Assembly (NCBI RefSeq): GCF_006861795.1
Contig: NZ_VDGH01000009.1
Location: 1-64,000, forward strand
Reading direction: 5' to 3'
Length of the DNA stretch: 64,000 nucleotides
From: Psychrobacillus lasiicapitis
GTDB lineage: Bacteria > Bacillota > Bacilli > Bacillales_A > Planococcaceae
Below the pieces are notes generated by a model. The model was not told where the DNA came from and did not search any database. It saw nothing but the letters and a program-made list of their open reading frames with translations. Each line of letters opens with the position of its first letter. Within the stretch, counting starts at the first letter, position 1. The position numbers and the translations under genes are program-made. This document shows, piece by piece, positions 25,570 through 33,512 of the stretch.

Positions 25570-25965
25570 ATGAGTATTTTTTTATTTAAAGCAATCATGT
25601 TAATTTTAGTTGTTGTTGCCATTATGACCGTCATGGAAATAGTTTTACGAAAAGTTTTTAATGTAGGGAAAAGAGAAAAGAATCGACCAAGATATGTAAA
25701 CAACACGCATAAATGGGGCGAGATTTCTCTAATAGTTTTATTCGTTATAAGTTATATTGTGGTAATCAATTTAGAAGTTGGATGGAGTTATTTATGGATT
25801 GCGTTCTTTTTTACAATCCTTCAATTATTTCGTGCCTTTATGGAATGGAAATATGCGATTCAACGTGGTGAATATATCATCCATCTTTTTGGCGCGTTTG
25901 TTCTCCTTGTTTTCATTCTTATTGCATCATACACCGATTGGCTTAATCACTTATTTGGATTTTAA
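25570..25965 (+). CDS. DUF4181-type membrane protein
   Basis: 131 residues with four membrane helices (about 5-25, 50-70, 76-94, 104-124). The RKVFNVGKREKNRPRYVNN segment after helix 1 and EWKYAIQRGEYIIH before helix 4 match the Bacillus DUF4181 pattern. No function is known. The last 15 bases overlap the end of the convergent AraC gene. ATG follows AAGGAG. Confidence 0.7.
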   Translation: MSIFLFKAIMLILVVVAIMTVMEIVLRKVFNVGKREKNRPRYVNNTHKWGEISLIVLFVISYIVVINLEVGWSYLWIAFFFTILQLFRAFMEWKYAIQRGEYIIHLFGAFVLLVFILIASYTDWLNHLFGF

Positions 25966-26808
25966 GTTTTTTATTTGATACTCTTTCGGTGAGACGCCGT
26001 ATTTTTTCTTGAACTGCTGCAAGAAAGCCGACATGCTTTGATACCCAACCTGAAGTGCCACATTGGTTACACTTTGTGAAGGGTTACGTAGCAATTGTGC
26101 CGCTTGTTCCATGCGAATCGTTGCTACACGTTCCATTGGGGTTAATTGGAAAGCTCTTTGGTACATTCGGTTCAATTGAGACTCACTGACATTCGTTACT
26201 TCTGTTAACTGCTTCATTCGAATTGGTTGGTGATAATTTTGTAGTATATAGCTTTCTGCGTTTCGAATTGGATCGGGTAACAAATAGTGATCCAGGACAT
26301 ACGTGATTTTGGACAGCATATGTTCATTGGGAAAGATGTAAGCCATAATTTCTAGCAAGCCAAGATGAACAAAATAAGGCTGATTTTTGGAAATATGGAC
26401 AAGGATCTTTTCAAGTAGACGATTGATCTCGACGGTCCATGGCTCTTGTAATATACAAACTCGATTTGGATTTTCGAGTAGTGACGGCGAAAATTGATTA
26501 TGTTGCTGCAAAAGGTGAACAAATTGCTCTGTTATAGAGATGGATAGGGGAAAAAGAAGCGTACTGCTCATCTTTCCAATCTCAAAACGAACATTTACAC
26601 CTTGGGGATAAAATACATATTCTCCGACTTTGAGCAGGCGAGATTCGTCTTCACCGATTTGATAAGTCAAACTTCCTTCTAGGACAAAAAGGATTTGGGG
26701 TTCTGAAGACTTGAACTCAGAGCTTGTTTTGTTTTGGTAATAAGAAAAAGAAATACTATCAAGCATAACATGATTCTCTTTTTTCAATACTTCAAGAATA
26801 TGTTTCAA
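25951..26808 (-). CDS. AraC-family regulator with N-terminal cupin domain
   Basis: 285 residues: an N-terminal cupin-like sensing domain (about 25-110; ILFVLEGSLTYQIGEDESRLLKVGEY), a linker, and a C-terminal AraC double HTH (about 185-282; MKQLTEVTNVSESQLNRMYQ and VGYQSMSAFLQQFKKKYGVSPKEYQ). It is divergent from nothing immediate; a structured repeat fills the upstream gap to 27151. Target genes are unknown; the nitrilase/GNAT pair on the same strand is a candidate by proximity. Confidence 0.88.
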   Translation of the reverse strand: MKHILEVLKKENHVMLDSISFSYYQNKTSSEFKSSEPQILFVLEGSLTYQIGEDESRLLKVGEYVFYPQGVNVRFEIGKMSSTLLFPLSISITEQFVHLLQQHNQFSPSLLENPNRVCILQEPWTVEINRLLEKILVHISKNQPYFVHLGLLEIMAYIFPNEHMLSKITYVLDHYLLPDPIRNAESYILQNYHQPIRMKQLTEVTNVSESQLNRMYQRAFQLTPMERVATIRMEQAAQLLRNPSQSVTNVALQVGYQSMSAFLQQFKKKYGVSPKEYQIKNLKSK

Positions 26809-26834
26809 TTCGGCACACCTACTTCCACTTTTGT

Positions 26835-27010
26835 CAGATCACATACGCCTCGGTGTATTTGTGCCCAGATTTTTATCGAGCTTGAGGCCTACATGAGGTA
26901 GGTCATGCAGTCGTTGCGACAGGATGTCGTGAACTTAGACTGCCTTCCTTCAATCGTCTAAAGAATCTGTGGCATTCGCAGGAGGCTTTAACTTTATTCA
27001 GCAGGGCTTG
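26835..27010. repeat. Second structured repeat type, with the same cassette
   Basis: The gene-free stretch 26809-27151 is filled by a foldable element. Its left arm (CGCCTCGGTGTATTTGTGCC, CAGATT) is imperfectly complementary to its right arm (AATCTGTGGCATTCGCAGGA, GGC). The centre (about 26896-26945) contains GCAGTCGTTGCGACAGGATG and GACTGCC, which resembles the ~60-bp cassette of elements B and C. No open reading frame or Shine-Dalgarno site is associated. Confidence 0.6.
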
Positions 27011-27106
27011 TGTCCCCTACTAAATTGTATACAACCTTTGCATTCAGCTCAACACTAATTGAAAGGGGGAAATATCGCTAAATCAAGTTAAAACAAATAT
27101 AACGGA

Positions 27107-27138
27107 AAACGCCCCTCTATATCAATAGAGAGGCGTTT
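27107..27138 (-). terminator. Terminator of the nitrilase/GNAT operon
   Basis: Read on the minus strand, AAACGCCTCTCTAT pairs with ATAGAGGGGCGTTT (one wobble) and ends in TTTT. It lies 14 bases after the GNAT stop codon. Confidence 0.9.
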
Positions 27139-27151
27139 ATCAATAGATGAA

Positions 27152-27820
27152 TTATAAAGGATATAGTTCGATTTCGTCTTTTGTTTCCAATTCTGCAATC
27201 ATCGTGTGCCATGCTTCCGGTTTATGGGATAGAATCGCATAATATGATTTCAAAAAATCAGCGATAAAGCGAGCATCTAATGTGTGTACATCTTGATATG
27301 GTAAGAAGCAGAAATCTAAATCTGTTACGGCATCGCCTTCATTTGTCCAAGATGGATGCACGTAGGAGAAATTCAATCGTTTGAAGCCAAGATGAGCCAA
27401 TACTTCACGACGTACAAATGGGTTCATGGCCTTAATTCCACCAAATGCATGATCTCCGATTCGGTAAGGGTCATAAATCTCGGCAAACACTCCGATCAAC
27501 TCGACATTATGCTCTTTAGAAAGCTGCAATAAATCTTCATGTCGTTTCTTTGCAAGGAACGGTCCGACTCCAATGCCTTCCTTTCCAATCATTGTAAAGT
27601 CCGTCATGGATAATTTTTTGTCTGCATAGAAGCGATATTCTGTCGCACCTACAACTTCACCATCTTCCACTGCCACAAACATACGAATAGTAGGATCGAG
27701 TAAAGGTTCTTTCCATAATTCATATTCTAGTACTTCTTCAGCAGGAAACACCTCTTGCATCAATCGATGCATTTTCGGAAACAATGGATCTTCTATATTT
27801 TTTATTTGAACGTATTCCAT
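27152..27820 (-). CDS. GNAT-like acetyltransferase
   Basis: About 222 residues. The fold pattern is GNAT-like: an N-terminal EYVQIKNIEDPLFPKMHRLMQEVFP helix region, a beta-hairpin MFVAVEDGEVVGATEYRFY, a central IGVGPFLAKKRHEDLLQLSKEH in the cofactor position, and FVRREVLAHLGFKRL. The classic Q-x-x-G-x-G loop is weakly conserved. It lies 14 bases after the nitrilase gene, and the pair is likely one transcript. ATG at 27820 has AGGGGAG 8 bases upstream and is preferred over GTG at 27829. Confidence 0.7.
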   Translation of the reverse strand: MEYVQIKNIEDPLFPKMHRLMQEVFPAEEVLEYELWKEPLLDPTIRMFVAVEDGEVVGATEYRFYADKKLSMTDFTMIGKEGIGVGPFLAKKRHEDLLQLSKEHNVELIGVFAEIYDPYRIGDHAFGGIKAMNPFVRREVLAHLGFKRLNFSYVHPSWTNEGDAVTDLDFCFLPYQDVHTLDARFIADFLKSYYAILSHKPEAWHTMIAELETKDEIELYPL

Positions 27821-27834
27821 TACACTCACTCCCC

Positions 27835-28752
27835 TTAATTAATTTCTAAAGTCTTTTGCAAGATCATTTCCTTTGTCATGGATGTTTCAACTGTCATTGA
27901 ACCTAGGTCAGGATATAAATCGAATCGACGGTCCCTCCATGTCGTGACAGAGCCGTGTTCCCGCACCTCATACAATAGTGACAAGTCAAGATCAGCTGAA
28001 ATGACCATATCGTTATTAATTTCACCTTTTACCAGAATGCCATCTTGCGGGAAAGGCACATCATTTGGAGTAATTACCGCTGCTTGCCCAAAGTTTCCGC
28101 GCATAAAGTCTACCGTTGGAAGTGATCCCACGGTTCCAGTTGTCACCACATACACTTGGTTTTCAATTGTGCGTGCGTGGCTTGTGTAACGAACACGGTT
28201 GAAGCCGTGGCGGTCGTCGGTACAAGAAGGAGAGAAGATAACGTCAGCACCCATACCACGAACCATTCGTACTACTTCCGGAAATTCAATATCGTAACAT
28301 GTTAAGAGTGCTATTTTTCCTTTTGGTGTTTCAAAAATTCGAAGAGACTCGCCCGGCGAAATTCCCCATTCAGAGATCTCAGTCGGCGTTAAATGAAGCT
28401 TCGCTTGTTCACCGATATGCCCATCAGGTGAAAATAAGTGCGCAACATTGTATAAACGCTCCTCTTTGCGAATGACGTGAGTCCCGCCAATAATATAAAC
28501 CCCGTGCTCCACAGCTAGGGATGAAAAAAGTCGATAATAGTATTCCGTGTAATTCGGCAGGTTTTGGATTGGTTGACCTTGACCATTATCCGAAATGGAA
28601 AGTAATTGTGTCGTTATAAATTCTGGAAACAAAATAAAATCAGTATTGAACTCAGCAGCTGTTTTCACATAATGTGTCACCTGTGCCTCGAATTCCTCCC
28701 AATTATTAATTGTATGAAGATGATATTGTACAGCAGATACACGTAATTTCAT
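27835..28752 (-). CDS. Carbon-nitrogen hydrolase (nitrilase superfamily)
   Basis: 305 residues. The catalytic triad is visible: Glu in DFILFPEFITT (about residue 43), Lys in EQAKLHLTPTE (about 137) and Cys in LLTCYDIEFPEVVR (about 173). Members cleave nonpeptide C-N bonds in amides, omega-amides or N-carbamyl compounds. The paired GNAT gene suggests a small amine or amide substrate, as in YhcX-like proteins that fuse both activities; this is inference. ATG follows AAGGGGG. Confidence 0.9.
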   Translation of the reverse strand: MKLRVSAVQYHLHTINNWEEFEAQVTHYVKTAAEFNTDFILFPEFITTQLLSISDNGQGQPIQNLPNYTEYYYRLFSSLAVEHGVYIIGGTHVIRKEERLYNVAHLFSPDGHIGEQAKLHLTPTEISEWGISPGESLRIFETPKGKIALLTCYDIEFPEVVRMVRGMGADVIFSPSCTDDRHGFNRVRYTSHARTIENQVYVVTTGTVGSLPTVDFMRGNFGQAAVITPNDVPFPQDGILVKGEINNDMVISADLDLSLLYEVREHGSVTTWRDRRFDLYPDLGSMTVETSMTKEMILQKTLEIN

Positions 28753-28975
28753 CTGTATACCCCCTTGAAAATAGTATCTATTAATAAAATAATAGATGAA
28801 TCATATCATACAAATTGAAATAAACCATACGAAATTCATTCAAAAAATGATGTGATTCTTGCATCTTCAAATTACTCATGATTTCTACAAATATCCCAGT
28901 GTTTTCGATTACACTGTTGTGGTTTTTTTGGCGGGGAAGAGGGGCAGAGAAATTCCCTGCTCCTCTTTATGGCTA

Positions 28976-29392
28976 CTACAGCAGACCAGATGATTTTAAG
29001 ACATTATTTTTATACATTTCTTTGACGGCTACAGGCATTTCTTTCGTAGATTTCCATTCCGCCTGTTCTTTTTCAAAAGTCATTTCCAAGTCCTCGGGGA
29101 ATTTCATTTCATATAGATCGTCTATACTCTTCACTCTTAGGGCTGCCATTAGAGCAAAGAGCTGAACCTTATTTATACTAATCCCTTTGCCATTAACAAG
29201 CTCTGAGATTGTTCCGACCCGCATGCCAGTCATTTGCGCCAAATCCTTTTGCGTGATTCCTCTTTCTTTTAATAGATCATCTATCTTAATAGCAAAGTAA
29301 GCCTCACCTAGTAATCCTGCAGTATCCATTACTATATTATTCATCAGACTATGTCCAGACTGTAACAAATCTTGAACCTTCATTTTTTTCAT
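28976..29392 (-). CDS. Cro/CI-type helix-turn-helix protein
   Basis: 138 residues with an HTH_3 domain at about 35-95 (LLKERGITQKDLAQMTGMRVGTISELVNGKG). The N- and C-terminal extensions are charged, and no membrane or receiver domain is seen. The start is ATG at 29392, since AAAGGAG lies 9 bases upstream; a longer in-frame extension has no site. Function and targets are unknown. Downstream, a GC-rich inverted repeat (28930-28970) could end transcription but lacks a clear T run on this strand. Confidence 0.75.
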   Translation of the reverse strand: MKKMKVQDLLQSGHSLMNNIVMDTAGLLGEAYFAIKIDDLLKERGITQKDLAQMTGMRVGTISELVNGKGISINKVQLFALMAALRVKSIDDLYEMKFPEDLEMTFEKEQAEWKSTKEMPVAVKEMYKNNVLKSSGLL

Positions 29393-29559
29393 GATAATGA
29401 TCTCCTTTGAATTGTTTCCGCAAATATAATACATAGTAAAAGTATGGACTACAATTTGCCAATTAACTCAAAATGCATCAAAAAGATTAAAAATCGCAAT
29501 AAAATATTCGAAACAGGCTAGAAGATGGCGTATGATAAAAGAAAAAGAACGGGTGACAT

Positions 29560-29820
29560 ATGAAAGCGTACATACTAAAACTAACATTTGAATACCTGGG
29601 GCCATCAGTCTGGAGACGAGTGATATTACCTGCTGGGGCGACGTTTAACTGGTTGCATGAAACCATTCAATACGTGACCAATATTAAAAGTAAAGTATCT
29701 CCGTACCATTTCTATGGAATAGGGATAGATGATATTTTCATTACATGGGTGCCTATTCATGAAGGAAAATATTATGTGGAGGAATATAAATGTACGATCC
29801 AACCATTTTTGAAAATTTAA
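29560..29820 (+). CDS. Short pRiA4b ORF-3-like protein
   Basis: 86 residues. KAYILKLTFEYLGPSVWRR followed by LPAGATFNWLHETIQYV matches the start of the pRiA4b ORF-3 family (K-x-x-V/I-W-R-R and the LHE helix). The family is usually 150-200 residues long, so this protein is about half length. The C-terminal half does not continue in another frame; the next gene starts inside it in a different frame with its own ribosome site. It may be a natural short form or a remnant. ATG follows GGGTGACAT with a weak site. Confidence 0.55.
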   Translation: MKAYILKLTFEYLGPSVWRRVILPAGATFNWLHETIQYVTNIKSKVSPYHFYGIGIDDIFITWVPIHEGKYYVEEYKCTIQPFLKI

Positions 29821-30305
29821 AAGTAGCATTTGAAAATCATGTGTATGATTTAGATAATATCGATCACCAGATACATATTACGAATCGTACAGATCGGATG
29901 GATTTTTCCGTTCTTGCTAGGGAATTTGCCATTCAATTTACACTAGTTGCCAAACAAGAAGTTATAGCAGAAATTATATTAAAGGCTTCCTTAGAGGATT
30001 TAGCAGGGGAGATACTAGAAACACCTGGTAAGCAGCTAGGCTGTTCTTTATTATTACGATTTTACAAGCAAGTTCAACATATAGAGCTACAATGTAGTAA
30101 AATCGAACAAGCATTAAACGAGATTTGGGAAGATGAGATCGAGTTAACGCAAACAGTAAGCCACATATATAAAAAGGAAGCTCCTGATTATCTGGACACA
30201 ATAGAGGTAGATTTTATCCACAAAATAAATGAAGAGAATATGAGCGAGATTGCGGATTTTCTTGATCATGTGTTAGAAACGTTGGAAGCATTGCATGGTA
30301 TTTAG
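29790..30305 (+). CDS. Conserved-type cytosolic protein, function unknown
   Basis: 171 residues, acidic and alpha/beta in character, without signal or membrane helix. The start MYDPTIFENLKVAFENHVYDLD looks like a conserved Bacillales hypothetical family. ATG has GGAGG 8 bases upstream, and the gene overlaps the previous one by 31 bases in another frame, so the two are likely cotranscribed. No catalytic motif is recognised. Confidence 0.65.
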   Translation: MYDPTIFENLKVAFENHVYDLDNIDHQIHITNRTDRMDFSVLAREFAIQFTLVAKQEVIAEIILKASLEDLAGEILETPGKQLGCSLLLRFYKQVQHIELQCSKIEQALNEIWEDEIELTQTVSHIYKKEAPDYLDTIEVDFIHKINEENMSEIADFLDHVLETLEALHGI

Positions 30306-30422
30306 AAGGGAAGATATGGATCGGTTAAAAAACGCCTCCTTATTGCGAGAGAACTTGCCATCTTTCAAGCAAAGTATGATATGGTAAACTATCTACAAAG
30401 ACTATTTTAGAAGGTGAACACC

Positions 30423-31427
30423 ATGCTTGAAGTAAGCGATAGTAAATTAACACAGTATGTCGTGCATTATATGGGCGATGAGTTAGTGCTCGGACAGGAT
30501 GCATTTCCGCAGCCAGAGGTTATGCTAGAAGCGGCCTTTACACAGCTTTCGTTCCATAAACTCGACCTTGACCAACAATATACATTTTTTCATGAAACGA
30601 ATATTGGTTTAAATGAAGTATATACATATGTGAAGAGTATTTTTGATAATACAACTAGTTTCCTCGAACAGTCACAGAATATGGCGAAGCACTTACACAG
30701 CGTGTCTCAGCATCCAAATATTAAAAAGGGTGAATTATTCACCGGCTTCTTTGAAAATTGTTTATTCCAAGATGAAGTCAGGCAAGCGATTGCTATTGTG
30801 AAAATAGAAGAAAAAGAAATGTTTCTAGATGTGAAAAGTGATCAAAACAATGTGATTGTGAATGGGATTGATGGCATTAATGTAAAGAAAGCTAATAATA
30901 TGTGCATCATTATCGATATGGGCCAAGACGAAGAACCAGCCGTATTTTTGAAAACAAAAAGAAAAGAAGATGTTGTGTACTGGCAGGAGCGCTTCTTAAA
31001 GCTTAAAGTGGCGGATGAAAGCTATCATAAAACGAATCTAGCATTAACAGAATGTAAAAAGTATATTTTAAAAGAAGATACGTTCACGAATACCGATAAA
31101 CTGGGCTTTTTGAACAAAACGCTTGAATATTTTCGAAATGAAGAAGAATTTCAAGTGGAAGACTATATTGAAACAGTATTTGAACAAGCAAATGAAGTTC
31201 AAAAAGACGTCCTGATCAATACAGTAAAGCCATACGAAACAGAAATTTCGGAGAGCGCCATTGTGAAGGCAGAGAAAAATTATAAACGAAAAATAAAATT
31301 AGATGACAATATCGAAATTCAAGTAAATGTACGGGATATAGAGAAAGTGAATGAGCTGATCGAAGTCGGTTATGACGAAGTGACGAACCGTAAGTTTTAT
31401 AAAATTTATTTCGAGGAAGAAGTATAG
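30423..31427 (+). CDS. Nucleoid-associated protein (NA37/YejK family)
   Basis: About 334 residues. It fits the 37-kDa nucleoid-associated protein family (PF04245): an N-terminal helical part, a central QAIAIVKIEEKEMFL beta region, and NNMCIIIDMGQDEEPAVFLKTK, with a C-terminal segment KRKIKLDDNIEIQVNVRD. Relatives bind DNA and are spread over the nucleoid; the role in Gram-positives is not well defined. ATG at 30423 has AGAAGG 8 bases upstream. The gene is monocistronic and followed by a strong terminator. Confidence 0.75.
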   Translation: MLEVSDSKLTQYVVHYMGDELVLGQDAFPQPEVMLEAAFTQLSFHKLDLDQQYTFFHETNIGLNEVYTYVKSIFDNTTSFLEQSQNMAKHLHSVSQHPNIKKGELFTGFFENCLFQDEVRQAIAIVKIEEKEMFLDVKSDQNNVIVNGIDGINVKKANNMCIIIDMGQDEEPAVFLKTKRKEDVVYWQERFLKLKVADESYHKTNLALTECKKYILKEDTFTNTDKLGFLNKTLEYFRNEEEFQVEDYIETVFEQANEVQKDVLINTVKPYETEISESAIVKAEKNYKRKIKLDDNIEIQVNVRDIEKVNELIEVGYDEVTNRKFYKIYFEEEV

Positions 31428-31436
31428 AAACCTCCG

Positions 31437-31476
31437 AAAAGGTCCCGCCTCTCTTAGAAGAGTAGCGGGACCTTTT
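31437..31476. terminator. Bidirectional terminator
   Basis: AAAAGGTCCCGC (31437-31448) pairs perfectly with GCGGGACCTTTT (31465-31476). It serves the nucleoid-associated gene and, in reverse, possibly the convergent membrane protein gene. Confidence 0.92.
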
Positions 31477-31504
31477 GGATGGGTAGATGGGATAGGCTGT
31501 AGTC

Positions 31505-32086
31505 TTATTCCCCCTCAATCAATGTTAAATCGACAACAAAACGACTTTCCGGCAAATAGGTAACGGATATCTTTTTACCTTTATAGAATTCTTCATATAC
31601 TTCTTCTGTAATTGCCCTATTTTCCAGTGTGAAGGATTTCCCTTCCAAATCAAATTGCCATATATACTCATTGGGATCATGCTTTGGTGAACGAAAAGTA
31701 ACATTTTTGGCAACACCTACAACGTTTTCAAAATTCCCTTTCGCGTATAGATCTTTGTCTTGATAGAGTGAAAAAGCAGTAAAAAAGGAGGATAGCACCA
31801 CAAACGTAAATAGTAGTGCTAAAAAGGAACCGAACAATTTTTGAAAAATATTGCCGAGAAAGCTTTTTGCTCTATTGGCTATTAGTGCAACGGTTCCAAA
31901 GAGTACGATAAGTCCGAAAAAGCCTATAGTTAGTTTTATGAGGATTTGCTGCCATAAGAAATCTTTAATAATCATAGAAAGGATCAGTGAAATAAGAAAC
32001 AAAGGGATATCTATCACTAAAAAATATCCAAAAAAGATTTCTATTGCTTCTTGCCGTTTACTGTCTTTCTTTTTGTATTTCTTCAA
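31505..32086 (-). CDS. Membrane protein with C-terminal extracytoplasmic domain
   Basis: About 193 residues. A basic N-terminus (KKYKKKDSKRQE) precedes three membrane helices (about 20-43, 52-75, 85-112), then an extracytoplasmic domain of about 75 residues with beta character (VVGVAKNVTFRSPKHDPNEY and KISVTYLPESRFVV). It resembles small OB/DUF3592-like envelope domains, but no family is assigned. The start is uncertain: TTG at 32086 with GGAAGTGGG just upstream is proposed, because the longer frame would begin inside the terminator of the neighbouring gene. Confidence 0.6.
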   Translation of the reverse strand: MKKYKKKDSKRQEAIEIFFGYFLVIDIPLFLISLILSMIIKDFLWQQILIKLTIGFFGLIVLFGTVALIANRAKSFLGNIFQKLFGSFLALLFTFVVLSSFFTAFSLYQDKDLYAKGNFENVVGVAKNVTFRSPKHDPNEYIWQFDLEGKSFTLENRAITEEVYEEFYKGKKISVTYLPESRFVVDLTLIEGE

Positions 32087-32141
32087 ACTCCCACTTCCAG
32101 ACTGAAATAATATTCGTTTTAGAATTTTAAATGAACAGAGC

Positions 32142-32182
32142 AAAAGGACAAGATAAGTGAATGAGTCTCCTATCTTGTCCTT
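32142..32182 (-). terminator. Terminator of the DHFR-like gene
   Basis: AAGGACAAGATA (minus strand, 32171-32182) pairs perfectly with TATCTTGTCCTT (32144-32155) and is followed by T residues. It lies 5 bases after the stop codon. Confidence 0.92.
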
Positions 32183-32186
32183 GTTA

Positions 32187-32720
32187 TTATTTTTTCACTT
32201 CATAATGCAGCTCTGCAAATTGATTAAACCGATTGACGCTCTTTAAGGTAAGCTCTGTTTCAAAATTGGTTTCTTTGAACAAAGGAATTCCTTTTCCAAT
32301 TAATACTGGAGATACGGTAATAATCAGCTCATCTACTAACTTTTCTTTGATAAACGAGTGGATGAGGTCTCCGCCACCCATAACCCAAATATTTTTGCCT
32401 TCTTTGTTTTTCAATTGATTTGTAAATTCTACCACGTCTCCACTGAAGAAGTGGACGTGTTCATTATCCTGACTTGCGGTTCTGGAGAAAACATAGCATT
32501 CCTTGCCTTCATAGGGGAAGCTTTCTAATTCCTGTTCTAGCAGCCAGTCGTACGTGCGTCTTCCCATAATTACCGTATCCACTGTGTCGTAGAAGTCGGA
32601 ATATCCATTATCTCCTTCGCCTTCGACCTTAAACAACCACTCCAAAGAGTCGTCTTCCGTCGCGATATACCCATCTAAGCTTGTCGCAATAAACAATACG
32701 GCTTTTCTTTGGTTCGTCAT
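32187..32720 (-). CDS. RibD/dihydrofolate-reductase-fold protein (YyaP type)
   Basis: 177 residues of the RibD C-terminal/DHFR-like family: FIATSLDGYIATEDD at the N-terminus, IMGRRTYDWL in the NADPH region, and GGGDLIHSFIKEKLVDELI near the end. These proteins bind NADPH; most are not true folate reductases and their substrates are unknown. ATG at 32720 has GGAGG 6 bases upstream; the in-frame ATG at 32732 overlaps that site. It is monocistronic. Confidence 0.85.
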   Translation of the reverse strand: MTNQRKAVLFIATSLDGYIATEDDSLEWLFKVEGEGDNGYSDFYDTVDTVIMGRRTYDWLLEQELESFPYEGKECYVFSRTASQDNEHVHFFSGDVVEFTNQLKNKEGKNIWVMGGGDLIHSFIKEKLVDELIITVSPVLIGKGIPLFKETNFETELTLKSVNRFNQFAELHYEVKK

Positions 32721-32758
32721 ATGTACCTCCATATAGTTAGTTTCTAAAGATCCGAGTA

Positions 32759-33400
32759 TTAAACAGGTCGTACATAAGATAAGAGAATATCTTTTAATAG
32801 TCGTTGCTGAATACGCGGATCTATGTCTTCCTCTAAAAAAGAAATAGGTGCTTTCAAGACGACATTATTTACGAAAGTACCAAATGTATTAATGATTGTT
32901 ATGATTGTTTCTTTGATGGCTAGATCCGTTCGAATGGATCCATCTGTTTTTCCATCTTCGATAATCGGGTTAAGGCTATTACTTATTTGTTTCTGAATCT
33001 CGATATAGTCATCAATGTCTGGTAATGGCTCTTTTGTAAAAGAAGCATAGCTTTCAAAAGCTTCCCGAAATTTGGAGGAATTACCTTGTGAAGAGTGTTG
33101 ATCTTCTTCGAGCAAGTAATTTAACACATCTTCCAATCGTTCATACGCCGTCTTAGGCGAAGCAGCAATCTGTTCAAAAGCCGGAAGTATTCTTTCCAAA
33201 TTTTGGATAGCGACTGCAACAATTAGTTTATCTTTTTTGGGAAAATAACGAAAAACGGTGGCGATTCCAACTTCTGCTTCATTGGCTACATCCTGCATTT
33301 GGACGCTATCTAATCCACGCTCCAGAAACAATCCCTCAGCTACGGAAACGATATGTTGATAACGTGTGGATTTATTTTGTTCGCGAACACTTATTGGCAT
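32759..33400 (-). CDS. TetR-family repressor
   Basis: 213 residues. The N-terminal HTH (about 10-57; IVSAEGLF-like helix 1 read as SVAEGLFLERGLDSVQMQDVA and VGIATVFRYFPKKDKL) is the TetR signature, and the remaining part is an all-helical ligand and dimer domain. ATG at 33400 has AAAGGAGG 6 bases upstream. The gene is divergent from the SDR gene, and a 7-3-7 palindrome (33472-33488) lies between them, so it probably represses the SDR gene and itself. Confidence 0.88.
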   Translation of the reverse strand: MPISVREQNKSTRYQHIVSVAEGLFLERGLDSVQMQDVANEAEVGIATVFRYFPKKDKLIVAVAIQNLERILPAFEQIAASPKTAYERLEDVLNYLLEEDQHSSQGNSSKFREAFESYASFTKEPLPDIDDYIEIQKQISNSLNPIIEDGKTDGSIRTDLAIKETIITIINTFGTFVNNVVLKAPISFLEEDIDPRIQQRLLKDILLSYVRPV

Positions 33401-33471
33401 TGGATAACCTCCTTTATTTTTATTATACATCGTTTAAGTTTGCACCTGTCCATTTTTAGGAGTAAAATAAG

Positions 33472-33488
33472 TGATAGTTAGACTATCA
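33472..33488. promoter_or_regulatory. Palindromic operator between tetR-like and SDR genes
   Basis: TGATAGTTAGACTATCA is a perfect inverted repeat with 7-base arms and a 3-base centre. It lies 24 bases before the SDR start and 71 before the TetR start, as expected for a TetR-family operator. Confidence 0.65.
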
Positions 33489-33512
33489 AAATTTAATCAT
33501 GAGGTGAAAAAA

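Noticed and set aside
28925-28975. GC-rich inverted repeat (GAGGGGCAGAG and CTGCTCCTC) after the HTH gene
   Set aside because: It may be a terminator, but there is no T run on the minus strand and only TTT on the plus strand, so it was not called as a firm feature.
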